64,000 nucleotides of DNA, from contig CM049317.1 of NCBI GenBank assembly GCA_026874595.1, forward strand, positions 26,254,401 to 26,318,400, written 5' to 3'. The DNA is from Sipunculus nudus. Taxonomy: Eukaryota > Annelida > Sipuncula > Golfingiida > Sipunculidae. This document shows positions 13,485 through 24,730 of the stretch, in pieces. The notes under the pieces are model-generated. The model was given only the letters and a program-made list of their open reading frames with translations. It was not told the DNA's origin and did not search any database. The stretch's first letter is position 1. The number at the start of each line of letters is the position of its first letter. A program made the translations under genes and the position numbers.

Positions 13485-13775
13485 ACGGACTTGACCATTG
13501 TGCGAGGCATGGTCAGTAATACCCGATAGTTTCTATGGAGTATCGCATATAAAATTCGCTATCGAACACTATATTATATACTTATTATGGGTATGATATC
13601 TTGAAAACGATTTTGGTTTGGTTGTGGCCTTTTTCATATCATGAAAACAGCTATAAAACACTAGAACAGACATTTATCACATACTATATTTAAGATTTCA
13701 TTAATCAGACGACCTGGATCAATTTATTTTCGACGACATGTAGCCTTCCAAAAATGATTTTATTCATTGGTGTGC
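13485..13775 (-). repeat. 3' flank of gene B, shared with copy C at 18290-18602
   Basis: Segments such as gagtatcgcata, ttcgctatcgaacacta and gttgtggccttt occur in the same order in both places, so the duplication that made B and C extends about 290 bp past the stop codon. Confidence 0.75.
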
Positions 13776-14333
13776 TACTGGGTTTGATTCCAAATATCAT
13801 ATTTCACCTTCCAAGTGTTTGCTTCAGGCAGCTTCATCCACATCCGTAGGGCTCTAAAATGAAATTTATTTGTTGTCATATCGAATTCTGTTCAGGCATT
13901 TTAATAAATAATAGTAATGTATGTAACAGTATGATATTTATGGAAGATATACTTGCTTTCCGGATTCAAGAGGTGCTGTGTTTGAGCTACCACACTGATA
14001 GTAATGCACAGTTATCGCCACATCTTTATATACATCTACGTTCTTCATTTTAATAATGACATCTCTGCATCCTGACCGAAAATGTCTTTCGAAGTAGCCA
14101 ACCTGTTTCTCTGGAACAGGGATAACATTATTTAAACTGTTTACAGAAATTTATACATATGAAATGTGAAACGTTTTGAATCTGAATTAATAGGAACTCA
14201 TGCATTTATTGAAATATTATACGTGCTACTTCCTTAACCAGAAAATTGTCCAAACGTTTAAACAATATTCTGTAGTTGGGCATATTTTATCAAATAATGG
14301 TGAGTTGAATTTTTTTAAAATCCTTTTGAAATG

Positions 14334-14379
<46 letters not shown>

Positions 14380-14960
14380 TTTTTGCCGTAATTCTGTCAA
14401 GCCAACAAAGCCATTACATGAAAGATTAAGATACGCAGGGTGCCCAGGGTTATCGAAATATGGTTTCCAATAGAGATCATATGAATATGCAGACAACTAC
14501 AGAGATATGTTCAAGAAACTTCTTCCCATACTTGTTCCGCAGTCGGCGGGCTCAGTGTCAGGCATATTGCAGGCACCAGCAACAAATAGCCGTCGTACAC
14601 AGTCATTCATATGACCGGTATTGTAACAACGCATAGCATCTCTGGTCTGAGCAAATATGTGTTTCCCGTCTGTATTTCAAGATTATAACACAAATTGAGA
14701 CCTGTTTCAAACCAGTAAATCAATAATTATTGTTTGTGTATTCTCGCCTTTGCTTTTGAATACATTTAATATTCTGTGTTAACGGGTAATACTAATATGA
14801 AGAGTTCGTATTAAATACTGATGTCATCGGTAAATTTGGAACGCTTTCCACAGTTGGAATGTATATTTAAATACGCGTTTTTACCTTTTGAGGTGTCCAC
14901 CCGTGTACCTCTTATTGTTGAAAACAGCAAAAACAGTACTACTACATAGATTCGTAACAT
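13775..14960 (-). CDS. Gene B: secreted six-cysteine DUF4440/SnoaL-like protein (4 exons)
   Basis: Predicted secreted protein of about 148 residues, function unknown. Exons on minus: 14960-14885 (signal peptide starting MLRIYVVVLFLLF), 14669-14532, 14110-13957 and 13853-13775 with a TAG stop. Lengths 76, 138, 154, 79; phases 1, 1, 2; every acceptor is AG. Six cysteines fall at residues 40, 49, 59, 69, 86, 111. Motifs: MPDTEPADCG in exon 2, SGCRDV and APLESGK in exon 3, NTWKVKYDIWN in exon 4. The donor of intron 3 is GC (aa|gcaagt), as in gene A; the other two donors are GT. About 600 bp upstream (to about 15560) are duplicated upstream of gene A exon 1 (to about 7010), so the promoter region was copied too. 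Pseudogene C is a further duplicate. No stop or frameshift was found. Confidence 0.82.
14335..14378. repeat. (TA)n microsatellite
   Basis: Uninterrupted TA tract in gene B intron 2. It creates false YIYIYI open frames on both strands. Confidence 0.97.
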
Positions 14961-15560
14961 CCTTCTAGAAATTTGAATCACACAAATTGTTCAGTTACGA
15001 CAAAGCAAAAGTTGAGTCTGTATACTAACTTACCGATTCAAGAATAATTTTTGCAACTTCTAATTAAAGGTTTTAACACCATTAGGAAATACCCGTATAA
15101 AACTGATCACAAACACAATAGAATAAATCGAAATCCCGCTTCAATTACACACATGCAATATGTAGTCAATTTTTAATTTTGTTACTTGATAGTTAATGTT
15201 AATTGAATCACAGATGCTATACTCTGTTACACACTGCCTTTGTTTCACAATATTTCATGAGGTTTGTATTGTGATGGTTGATGTTTAGGATGTTTGGTAT
15301 TTTAGCGTTTCCTTCGGATATGAGTTATATTTTCATTAAAAAATGTCAATGGTACAATCAATCTTAAAAATCAGTCATTTTCTTTTATTTCCATATAATA
15401 AATCATTTTCATGAAAAAAGTTCAATTGTCTCAATGAAGCAAACGCACTTGGCTGCTATCGCTTAGGCAACCCCTTTGTCCCTCCGTAATAAAATATTAC
15501 CATGATTCTCATTATTCGTACGTCCAAAATTACTCTTTCTATCAGTTTTTCCCCAGCAAC
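14395..15560 (-). repeat. Segmental duplicate of 5820-7010 around gene B
   Basis: The gene B side of the duplication described at 5820-7010. The exon 2 to 14.8 kb part is also shared with copy C up to about 20523. Confidence 0.75.
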
Positions 15561-16199
15561 ATGTATAGATCAATTACGGTAATAGCTTTTACCTTCTTTT
15601 ACTTGTATGGACTTTTGCATGCTGATTGGCCTAAGGTAAACTTGTATGGCCTTAGTGAGGGTGTTATATATTAACATATATTGCAAGGAATATCCTTGGA
15701 TAATTTGCTGATGACAGCTCGGTCACCAAAGGACCATTCCTACTGCTTCTACATGGCACACTAAACCAATGGCGGCCAATCTCTTTCCGCAGATGGTTTC
15801 TTCCCTGTATACTCCCCTTGGAGTACCTCCTTCTCGTATACTCATTCTCTCCCTACCCCAAGACCTCAAACAAATGAAGATACTATTTAGGTGGCTGATA
15901 CTTGAGTAGAGATAAAAACTCGAATATCGTAAGTCGCATGTGGTAAATAAGTGTAAACCATTTATGATAGGAAAGGTCAAAGGTTATACAATGTTGTTCA
16001 GGTAAAGAGGGTATAAAGCAAATACACAACCAATATCTATTTTAATAGCAAACTTTAAAAAAAATGTGTTTGATATGCCTTTTACAGATGTAGTATGTCC
16101 TAGATGTCAGGAGATAATGCATGTAAACATTATGTTCTTTTAGAACACTGATTTGTTATCATATCTGACACAAATAATATTAGTATATTATTTTAAAAT

Positions 16200-17210
16200 A
16201 AACCTGCTCTTAATATCTGACAGAAAGGCTATACCGATTAACTTAATATGCTTTCCTATGACATAATCACGTTTACATTTACAGTTACCCTTTTGACGTG
16301 AATGTCACAATATTTGATCAAATTTTGCCTTTGGACAGATACCTGCAACAAAGCAAACTAGATTTATATTTTGTATAAACGTTTAGTTTCGAGGAAATGT
16401 ATTTGCTATTTTCTGTAAATGTGTTTAAAATCTCTCAGAACATTACACGCGTTACAGTCAAATTTTAAAGCTAAAAATCAATTTCGTAGCACATAAAACA
16501 AACCTGTATACCCAGGCTCTTTAATTTACTAACAAATAACTGCTGATTGGAAAGATTACGTGACAATAAATAGGTATCGATAATAATCATGGGTGTGCCC
16601 AATTATACATCCAACATCAGCGTTCAGCAAAAGCGTGCCTTTCATATTGGCCTGGTTGACGAGTCTGGTGATACCTACAATGATGGATGGGGATGCAGGG
16701 GGAAACACGAGGGTAATTAAATTTCTAGTTCTGAAACTTGTGAATTTCACGGAAAAAAAAATAAACAAATAAAACAAAGAACAACGAATAATGAAAGGAA
16801 TGCATAGCATTGCTTACTGAGAAATAGGGTTCATTAGACACAAAAGATATATTTGAATAACATGAAGTTGGATTAATTAAAAAAAATCAGCAACTTAAGT
16901 TATTTTTTTTCCAGATTATAGGGTTATAATATCACAGTTAAAATCATTTATCCGATGTTACAGTTCTCAACATCCAAATCACTGTTTCCGAGACGTTTTA
17001 TATTGGGTGCTTGGAACACGCAGTGGATCACGTAACAGCTTTAATATAATTAACTTAATATGCTTTTCATAGGATACTTTCACGTTTATATATATGGTGA
17101 CCCTTCTGGATTGAATGTCAGCAGATTTGTTTAAATTTTGGTAATAGACAGATATCTGCAATAGACCAAACGAAATAAATCTGTTGTACTGAATGTATAT
17201 TGCTATATAT
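16200..17210. repeat. Direct repeat pair (16200-16380 and 17030-17210)
   Basis: Both contain attaacttaatatgctttt/c, tcacgttta and a gacagatacctgcaa-like segment in order, about 820 bp apart. No coding content was recognised. The sequence between them holds short open frames on both strands at 16556-16810 that I could not identify. Confidence 0.6.
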
Positions 17211-18197
17211 TTTGTCCAAGCCATAACCGTATAACGGAAATTCGTAATTCTAATTCAGTAATTTTAGCATTCATCATTAGAATGACAATGGTAAAATTAG
17301 TAAAACAATTGATCTGAAAATATAGCTCCTAAGTTACTTCATGCATTGCTGTTAAAATATAATCATAACAACACACAACCTATCAGATATTACATCATAT
17401 AACATAGCTAGTTTAATTTTCATTTTATCTGAAGCAATATTTGTTTGTTTGCATAATTATTTACATTGAAGCCTTGCAGGCAAAGAATTTGATTACTTTA
17501 ACAAGTAATGTTCAAGTCCGGTTGCTCAGATGGAGCAAAGTACTGGAAATGTATGAAAATGTAGCATTCACGGTCATTAAATATCACTGTGGTCTTTCTA
17601 AAAAAAGTCTAAAGAGACTACCAATCTTTCTACAGCTTTAACTCACTGCTTTAGTTAGATATTAGCTGACAATTTAAAAAAAAAATTCTCTCTTCTTTTC
17701 GTAAAGCTCTAACCATATAAACGGTATGCATTTTTTACAATACAAATGTGACACTCTTCACTCTATAAAGATGTTAATCATACAACCAGATTAACCTTTT
17801 CTATGTAATATTTAGCCTTCAGTTCGAATGTGTCCATGGAAAAGCATAATATTGACTGAATGATTATAAAGGGGCCTACTAATTTTGCCCTACAAATGCC
17901 ATGGTATCTGTCCGCATTTTATTATAAAACTTCTTGCTCCTATGCAAAAATAGAAAAATAGTTTTCTCCGGGAGCGATCAGCAACAAAACTTTTATATAG
18001 CGCCATTCCACCTGGTGATCGCACCGTTCAATGTATGATTCAAGACTGTCTGAACTTCAAATCTTAATTAACTCTGTGTTTTTTTTTCTCCCATGCCTAT
18101 GTTTCAAATGTTTTGGGCTTTTCTTGCATTCACGAGATTCATCTTCTGGCCAGGCACTCGTCCTATGCCAAACAGACACACGCGGACTGTGCTTTAT

Positions 18198-18227
18198 CAC
18201 ACACACACACACACACACATACACACA
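18198..18227. repeat. (CA)n microsatellite
   Basis: CA tract with one interruption, generating false HTHT and VCVC frames. Confidence 0.95.
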
Positions 18228-18601
18228 AATATAATGATGATGACACAATTGATGTGGAGGAAAGGAGTTCCTGTGCTATATGACTATAAAGAATTGGCCA
18301 GTTTGTCATGCGAGGTATGGTCAGTGATACTAGAAAATGTTTATGGAGTATCGCACATGAAATTCGCTATCGAACACTACAAAGCATATTAGTCTAATAA
18401 ATATGGGTATGATTTCTTGAAAATGATTTTGGTTCGGTTGTGGCCTTTCTCACGACATGAAAAACAGCTCTTAAATACTAGAAGAGATATGTAACAGAAT
18501 ATATATTTCAGCTTTTATTTATCTTGCGACCTGGATCAGTTTATTATTATTATTTTTTTTGTCATGTAGCCTTCCAAAGATGATTTTTATTCCTTTCAGT
18601 G

Positions 18602-20388
18602 CTTCTGGTTTTGGTTCTTGATATCATATTTCAGTTTCCAAGTGTTTGATTCAGGCTGCTTCATCCACATTCGTAGGGCTCTAAAATGAAATTTATTTGT
18701 GGTCATAAGGAATCCTGTTCAGGCATTTAAATAAATAATACGAGCGTATTTAATGGTATAATATTAATGGATATACTAGCTTTCCGGGTTCAAGAGGTGC
18801 TCTATTTGAGCTACCGTAGTGGTATTAATGCACAGTGATTGTCATTTTTTTTATATATGTTTGCTCTTCTTTTTATTCATGACATCTCTACATCCTGACT
18901 GGAATTGTCTTTCAAGTAGCCAATCCCTTTTTCTGAAACAGGAAACATGAATAACATTATGACAAACGTTTACAGAAATATATACATATACAGTTAAACC
19001 TCGTTTTGTCGAACTTGGTTAAGTCAAATTCCAGCATGTGTTGAAGTCGAATGTTGAGTCCCTATAAATATCAGTTAAAACCTTACCATTTTTGTCGAAC
19101 TCGGATGTGTTGAAAAACCTGATGTGTTGGGGTATTTTGATGGTCCCCAGCGAGTATTTCGATTGCTTAACTCGAAGTCATGTCAATTGGATGTTTGGAT
19201 ATCAGTTGCGCACCGCCCGGTCATCGTGACTGAGCCGAGGTGACGTACGTAATTGATACAGGCAAGGCTCTTACTCATCAAGCGCGATAGCCCTGTCGCT
19301 CGACTCGAGGTCATTCCGCTTTAATGTTTGATAATATATGTGCACTGTCAATCAATCATACCCACGGCCGTGATGACCAGTTACATAATAAATACCGGTA
19401 AAGATCTTACTCATCAAGCGCGATGGTTTACACATCTGGTATGTTGTTTACCTATTTGGCCAATAAGTCACTCATGATCATGCCTTCCTTCCCTGGCCGA
19501 CATGTAGGTAATCCTATTTTGGTGGTACTTGTGTAACTCTTCATTATTAATAAATAAATTTATTTATTGTTTTGTTCTTTCACGCAAACATTTGTGAGAA
19601 CTATATGATATGTGGCCTATACATGTGTAGTATTTATTCGATAATAATCACGGTTGAAGAATGTTGAATATAATGAATATCGGCTGTCTGGAACTTCGGT
19701 TGTGTCGAAGTAAATTCACAAGTCTCTTCTACTTCGATACAACTAGGTTTCACTCTATGTCGTATGATACATCATGTTAAATCTTAATTAATAGGAACTC
19801 ATGCATACAGTGAAATATTACTCATGGTACTACTTTAATCAGAAAATTGTTCAAACGTTTAAACAATATGCTGTAGTTGGCCCTTTTTTTCCAAGAATGC
19901 TGAGTGCTACTTTTGAAAATTGCTCGTGATATGTTCATCAGAAAAGATGTGTGTTTTCTATGCTTACGCAACTTATTACCACAAGAAATGGTCGCTGGTG
20001 AAACATCATTCCTTTGATTAATGTAGCCTCTATGAACTCATGTTTAGAAAGAAAAAAACTAGGTATCCTTATGCTTCTTACGTTACGAATATATATACAT
20101 TTTGCTGTAGTTTTGTCAAGCCGACAAAGCCATTAATAACAGATGAAGATACGCAGTGTGCCTAGTGTTAGGAAAATGTGGTTCAAATTAGAAATTATTT
20201 GGAGATGCAGACAATAGCAGAGGAAAGTTCAAAGAAACTTCTTCCTTTACTTGTTCCGCAGTCGGCGGGCTCAGTGTCAGGCATATCGCAGGCACCAGCA
20301 ACATATAATTGTCGTACACAGCCATTCATATGACCAGTATTGTAACAACGCATTGCATCTCTGAGTTGGGCAGAGATTCGTTTCTCGT
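18602..20388 (-). pseudogene. Copy C of the six-cysteine family, 5'-truncated pseudogene
   Basis: Exon 2 (20388-20251) is intact and nearly identical to gene B exon 2 (MPDTEPADCGTS, GT donor). Exon 3 (18932-18781) is 152 rather than 154 nt: a base is missing in the GYF(E) region, which shifts the frame and gives an early TGA. Exon 4 (starting at 18680) has lost the stop codon (TAG to AAG) and the second tryptophan of the W...I-W motif. Similarity to the gene B upstream region ends near 20523, so exon 1 is absent. A 765-bp pogo-like element is inserted in intron 2. The GC donor of intron 3 (aa|gctagt) is retained. Confidence 0.8.
18991..19755. mobile_element. Non-autonomous pogo-like (Tc1/mariner superfamily) element
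   Basis: The left end reads cagttaaacctcg and the reverse complement of the right end reads gagtgaaacctag, the terminal-repeat style of pogo/Tigger elements. TA dinucleotides flank both ends (18989-18990 and 19756-19757), fitting a TA target duplication. The insertion boundary is confirmed because gene B's paralogous intron (14160-14190) lacks it. The interior repeats short gtcgaa/gttgaa motifs and contains no recognisable transposase. Confidence 0.78.
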
Positions 20389-20523
20389 CTGTTATTCAGA
20401 ATTATAATAAAAACTGAAACTTGTTTCAAACCAGTTAATCAATAATTGCTCTTTAATAAAGTATCTTCAACTAAGCCTTTAAACACATTTAATATTATGT
20501 ATTAACGGGTAATCTAAGATCAC

Positions 20524-23096
20524 GAGTTAAACATTACCGTTTTTATAGTATAATTTAAGCCCCTTTTCTCAAGAGTGAATCACCGTTTTGGTCTGAAAAT
20601 CTGCATGTCTATTGATCCTGTATACCTCCATCTCGTATGCAAGACTGGCGGCGCCATCTTTATTTCCTTTCGTGTGGCTTCCATCCGTACATTTGCTTTA
20701 ATTTAAACTTGCTAATATCTCAGGAGTGGTTCAATATGTTGGTTTGCAATTTGGCATGTACATCTATCTTGGAGTGTTTTCTAATCAACCAGGCAGTAGG
20801 CGCCACCTGCCTTATCCTTATAATAGTATAAATTAATTAAACAAAAACGTTATTAAAAAATTAATACAATAACGGTCATAGCGAATCCCGTACACTGTAA
20901 ACAATGGAGACACGTCTAATGTTTTGTACAATACACCGGTGTTTTATTTGAATACCAACGTGTTTAAAACGTCCATGTTTATGCAGAAAACACTGGTGTC
21001 TACTGATAGACAAAAGACACGCTTTTTACAACACGTTTAACGTCCCTTCAAACGTCATAACATTGTGACAGTTTTAAATGTTTGTAAATGGACTTTAAAT
21101 AAAATAATATTTAATATACATAGGCGTATTTGAAACCTTATTGTCAAGGGTCAGTATTTTGACCATATATATTTGCAGTTTTATAATTTATGGGAGCTTT
21201 GAGGTATAATAGGTCTTATAATGCCCATACCTTTTCTCATTAATTCATCAGTCCCTATAACATAAGTAGTATAAACACCTGAAGCACAGTCACCAAACTT
21301 GCAGCATTACCCTCCCTCATAAAGGGCTAGGTCAAGTTCGAATATAGATGACCTTCATGCAGTTTTCAAGCTCACAGTAAATTTTGTGGGTGACATTGAC
21401 CCATCTAAATTTCATATAGATGGTCACATTTTTTTTTCTAGCTATTTCCACAACAGGCAGCGGACAATTTCGATCTGTTCCACAGACCAACTTTTCCCTT
21501 GTATATTCTTGGTTGACTTAATTTGTTTTCATTCTATGACTGCACAAGCTTATTTTCTAAGAACACATTTCTCTATGTTTCATGTCACCGTGGATTCGAT
21601 CCTCTTATGAATCGTACTTTCAAGTCCCATAAAATCTGTCCTCATTAACTTAAAGAACTGAGAAAGAAATTTCCCAGGGAGAAATTATATACTGTTTGTA
21701 TCATGGTTTTTAGTTTTCCTATCTCCCTATAACAGGCTAATCTAATGAGTCTCCTCATTCCATTAAGTTTGGTTGGTTTCTTCGTTTATTTCCTGGTCCG
21801 ATAAAAGATTTCTAAATTATTTACAATATATTTACATTCATTTAAAATATATTACAATATAATACGCATTTCTCTCATTCACTATAGCTGTGCGAGTAAG
21901 TTCTCTGGACATTTTATAGTTAAACATATTATTGCCTGTTAGAACTGCATTTCACTTACAACCATAGTACTTTCCATTTACTGTAACATATTAAACTATT
22001 CGCTTATAATGCAAAATTAGGATAAGATAACACTTCATTTATCAAGTGCTGTATTTTACGGATATAGATAGCGAGATAAAGTTGGCTCAGCGGGTCAAGT
22101 AAAATCGAAAATTTCAGACCAAAAATTATAAAAGAACTCCAATTTTAACATTAAAGATGTTGTCAATATTGCACTAACTGTTACTGTTGTAAATGTCCCT
22201 TTCCCTTTACTATTATAAATTTCGTTATATGTATCAGTAATGACGTAAGAGTGGATTATAACGTTTGGAATACTATAATTCCCCAGCACTTTACACTTAC
22301 ATAACACAAATATAAAACAATGGTGGCATTTCAAGATGAACGATGAGGAAAATTATTTCTTCAGTGGTGAGATTAAAGTGGCCACTAGTGTGTGTGGCTA
22401 TTTTTTTTATTACAACAGTGACCATTATTACAATTGTGGTTGCTCGACCTTCTGACTAGTGTAATAACGTTTACTATTGTAATACATTTCGTTATAGGTA
22501 GAACTTATTACATCAGAGTGGATTACAACGTTTGGAATACTATAATTCCCCAGCAATTTACACTTGAACACAAATATAAAACAATGGCAGCATTGTAATA
22601 ATTATTGCAACAGTAACCGTTATTACAATAGTGGTTGGCAAAAACTGGCCCTTATAACCACTATTATAATAATTAATACAATAGTAAACTTTATTACAAT
22701 AGTGGTTGCAACGTGGTTTGCCTCAAGGGCCATCGCAGCACCTGTTAAAACAAGCCAATGCATGATGATATGTCCAGATATCGAACACATCTATGAGTGC
22801 AATGACACAATGCTTTAAACAGGTTCCTAAAATGGGATTTCTGATGAACGTTGAAATGCTATCAGGAATTACATTGAAAAACATCAGGTGTATGCGCAAA
22901 AATTACCCTAAATTAAAACAAACAGTCAACTAAAACATATTCCTGATCACATTCATTATACATTTGTGTTTAAATCGTTATTTACTAAACATGCCCCTAG
23001 CTACTATGCTATCCGTGTAAAAAGAAAGAGTAAAGTTTGTCAAATATAATGCACACCGCGTGATTGCTAAAACTGCTGCTTACACCTCCTAGTAGT
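20524..23096. other. Left part of the centre between the two half-arrays
   Basis: Begins where similarity with gene B upstream DNA stops. 20880-21060 contains an imperfect inverted pair (acaccggtgtttt / aaaacactggtgt) that may be a small palindromic element. 21290-21430 has ggtcaagttcgaatat/gatgacctt-like segments that look like an interspersed repeat. The direct repeat at 22150-22720 follows. No gene seen. Confidence 0.5.
22150..22720. repeat. Direct repeat pair with 267-bp offset plus ttacaatagtggttg motifs
   Basis: acgtttggaatactataatt with flanks occurs at about 22260 and again at about 22527. Short attacaa(c/t)(a/t)gtggttg motifs recur around 22430, 22622 and 22695, often in inverted pairs with ccactattataata. 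Looks like a small tandemly duplicated mobile or satellite unit. Confidence 0.7.
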
Positions 23097-24730
23097 TTAT
23101 GTGCAAGTTCCGTCCTGCTGGCTACTCTTGTTCCCAAGAATTATACAACCAGTCACCTCTCCAGAATGTACCAGCTGGCTGATCAGAGGCTTCTGTATTG
23201 GAAACGTGTGTAGGTCCTGATTGTAATATGATACACCATTTAATCTAAACACATAGACAACCCACCACTGCACATCAAGTTTGAAAGCATTAAAAATTGT
23301 ATGAGTGCTTTCTTTAAGATACTTCAAGGCATCCTTTATGCGACAGAGAAATAAAAATGGCCTCCCCGGACCACTAGGGCTGCCCAGTTCAAAAGCTCTT
23401 CCAGACTCTGAAGATTTTTTTTACACAGCGTCGATGCAAGAATGTACTTAGCTTTGCATGCAACTCCTGCAGCTTCTTTTTGCGTAGAGAAATAGTGCAA
23501 GTACCAATATCAGTTTAAAGAAACCGCAAGTTCTGAGTTTGGCCGACAAATTTAGACCAGCTAATTTGAATGCCGCACCTACGCAGTAAAGTTATTAGTT
23601 CATCCTTTGCCCTTTTACATGTATCACTATCTTTACATATAATACAAGTCATCTATATAAACAACTAAACAATCAAATCCTTGATGCATCATCATTCGCT
23701 TAACTGCCTGAGATAGTCTACTGAACATGGATGGTCCCACACTAGTGCCAAAAGGTAAACTGGTATAAAAAATATAAGTTGGTTTACTGATCGCTTTAAA
23801 ATTCAATTTTAACCTAGTCATTGGATAACAGTCCTCGTGAATCGGTACTGATCGGTAGGTATGCAGTTAAAATGTAATGTCCTTGCTTTGCTAGTTGTAG
23901 TAGTTAACATTCGTTATTAATTACCCCCTGCATCTCAGCTTCCGGCGCATCTAATTTAGTACAAACAAAAAAAAGTCTGTAAAATGCACATTTAAATGTT
24001 AAAGGCTTATCTAATGGAACAGTTTCATTTATCTCCAGCGCACAGATATTCTATTGTCAATGTGCAGCCGCACCTGCCACTGTTGGTTTATTATGATCTG
24101 TCATGGGATGGGATCCTCCACAGGTTATGCATGTGTACAAGTAATTGCATTTGTTGCCATAAGTGCAGTTGTCTTGTTTAATTATCGACAGATGAGCTTA
24201 GGACCACCACTTGTTTAAACCCGGTTATCCAAGCCGCCTTGCGTAAAGTTTGTCGTTTACCCTGACGTTCCATAAGGTTAATTGTAGAGAGATGGGGTAT
24301 ATCCGAGCCCAATCTAAAACTATTAGCCGTTTGCAGCTTCCAGTATTCATCATCTTTCAATATAACTGAGTTCCCTCCTTCAATTATGAACTTCTGCAAA
24401 AGTCTATGAATTTTAGATAATGCTTACCGGTCTTTTTAGCCAGGTATATCTACAGGTCGATTGCTGGAGAAATTAGGGCTTGCATTATTATTTGTTCTTG
24501 AGAATTCCTAGAACTGCAACTAGGGAAATAGTGCCTGGTTTTCTACCATCCACACTGGCATTGGTCCCAAATACAGATGGACCCGGCACAGGATTACCAG
24601 TACTGGGAGCAGGAAGGGTTGCCATGGTTACAGGTTTCATTGGCCTTAGTTCTTTGAGAGCAGCCTGAAGCATGGTGATAGCGCACGGAAGGCATATGAT
24701 GTGACCCTGCTCGCCCAAGTGAATGGACAT
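23097..24730 (-). mobile_element. DIRS/Ngaro-like retroelement remnant (gag-like, zinc finger, RT-RNase H)
   Basis: On minus, 24094-24170 encodes a cysteine motif NCTYGNKCNY...CITCGGSHP of the kind found in ORFs of tyrosine-recombinase retroelements. Downstream, 23860-23633 encodes an RT core with LPFGTSVGPSMFSRL and VVYIDDLYY (catalytic Y-x-DD). 23630-23350 continues, with stops and shifts, through LRRCGIQISWSKFVG and a VVRGG segment typical of the RT-RNase H connection; 23327-23097 has QWW and LNGVSYY. Open frames at 24178-24399 and 24488-24730 lie upstream in the same orientation and may be gag remnants. No recombinase or termini were found. The clade is a guess by eye. Confidence 0.62.

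Larger units (their letters stand above)
15561..18289. other. Intergenic stretch between genes B and C
   Basis: AT-rich. Holds the direct repeat pair 16200/17030 and a (CA)n tract. Frames at 15723-15980, 16556-16810 and 16979-17224 lack motifs and splice context. Confidence 0.55.

Noticed and set aside
14200-14496. Open frames with YIYIYI repeats on both strands
   Set aside because: They are produced by the (TA)n tract in gene B intron 2; the same applies near 27.5, 42.0 and 43.7 kb.
16556-16810. 84-residue minus frame and an opposing plus frame (16589-16720) that both look mildly protein-like
   Set aside because: Neither shows a recognised motif, and the two strands cannot be told apart; left as unassigned.
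18031-18392. Overlapping frames with HTHTHT and VCVCVC
   Set aside because: They arise from a (CA)n microsatellite and have no conserved flanks.
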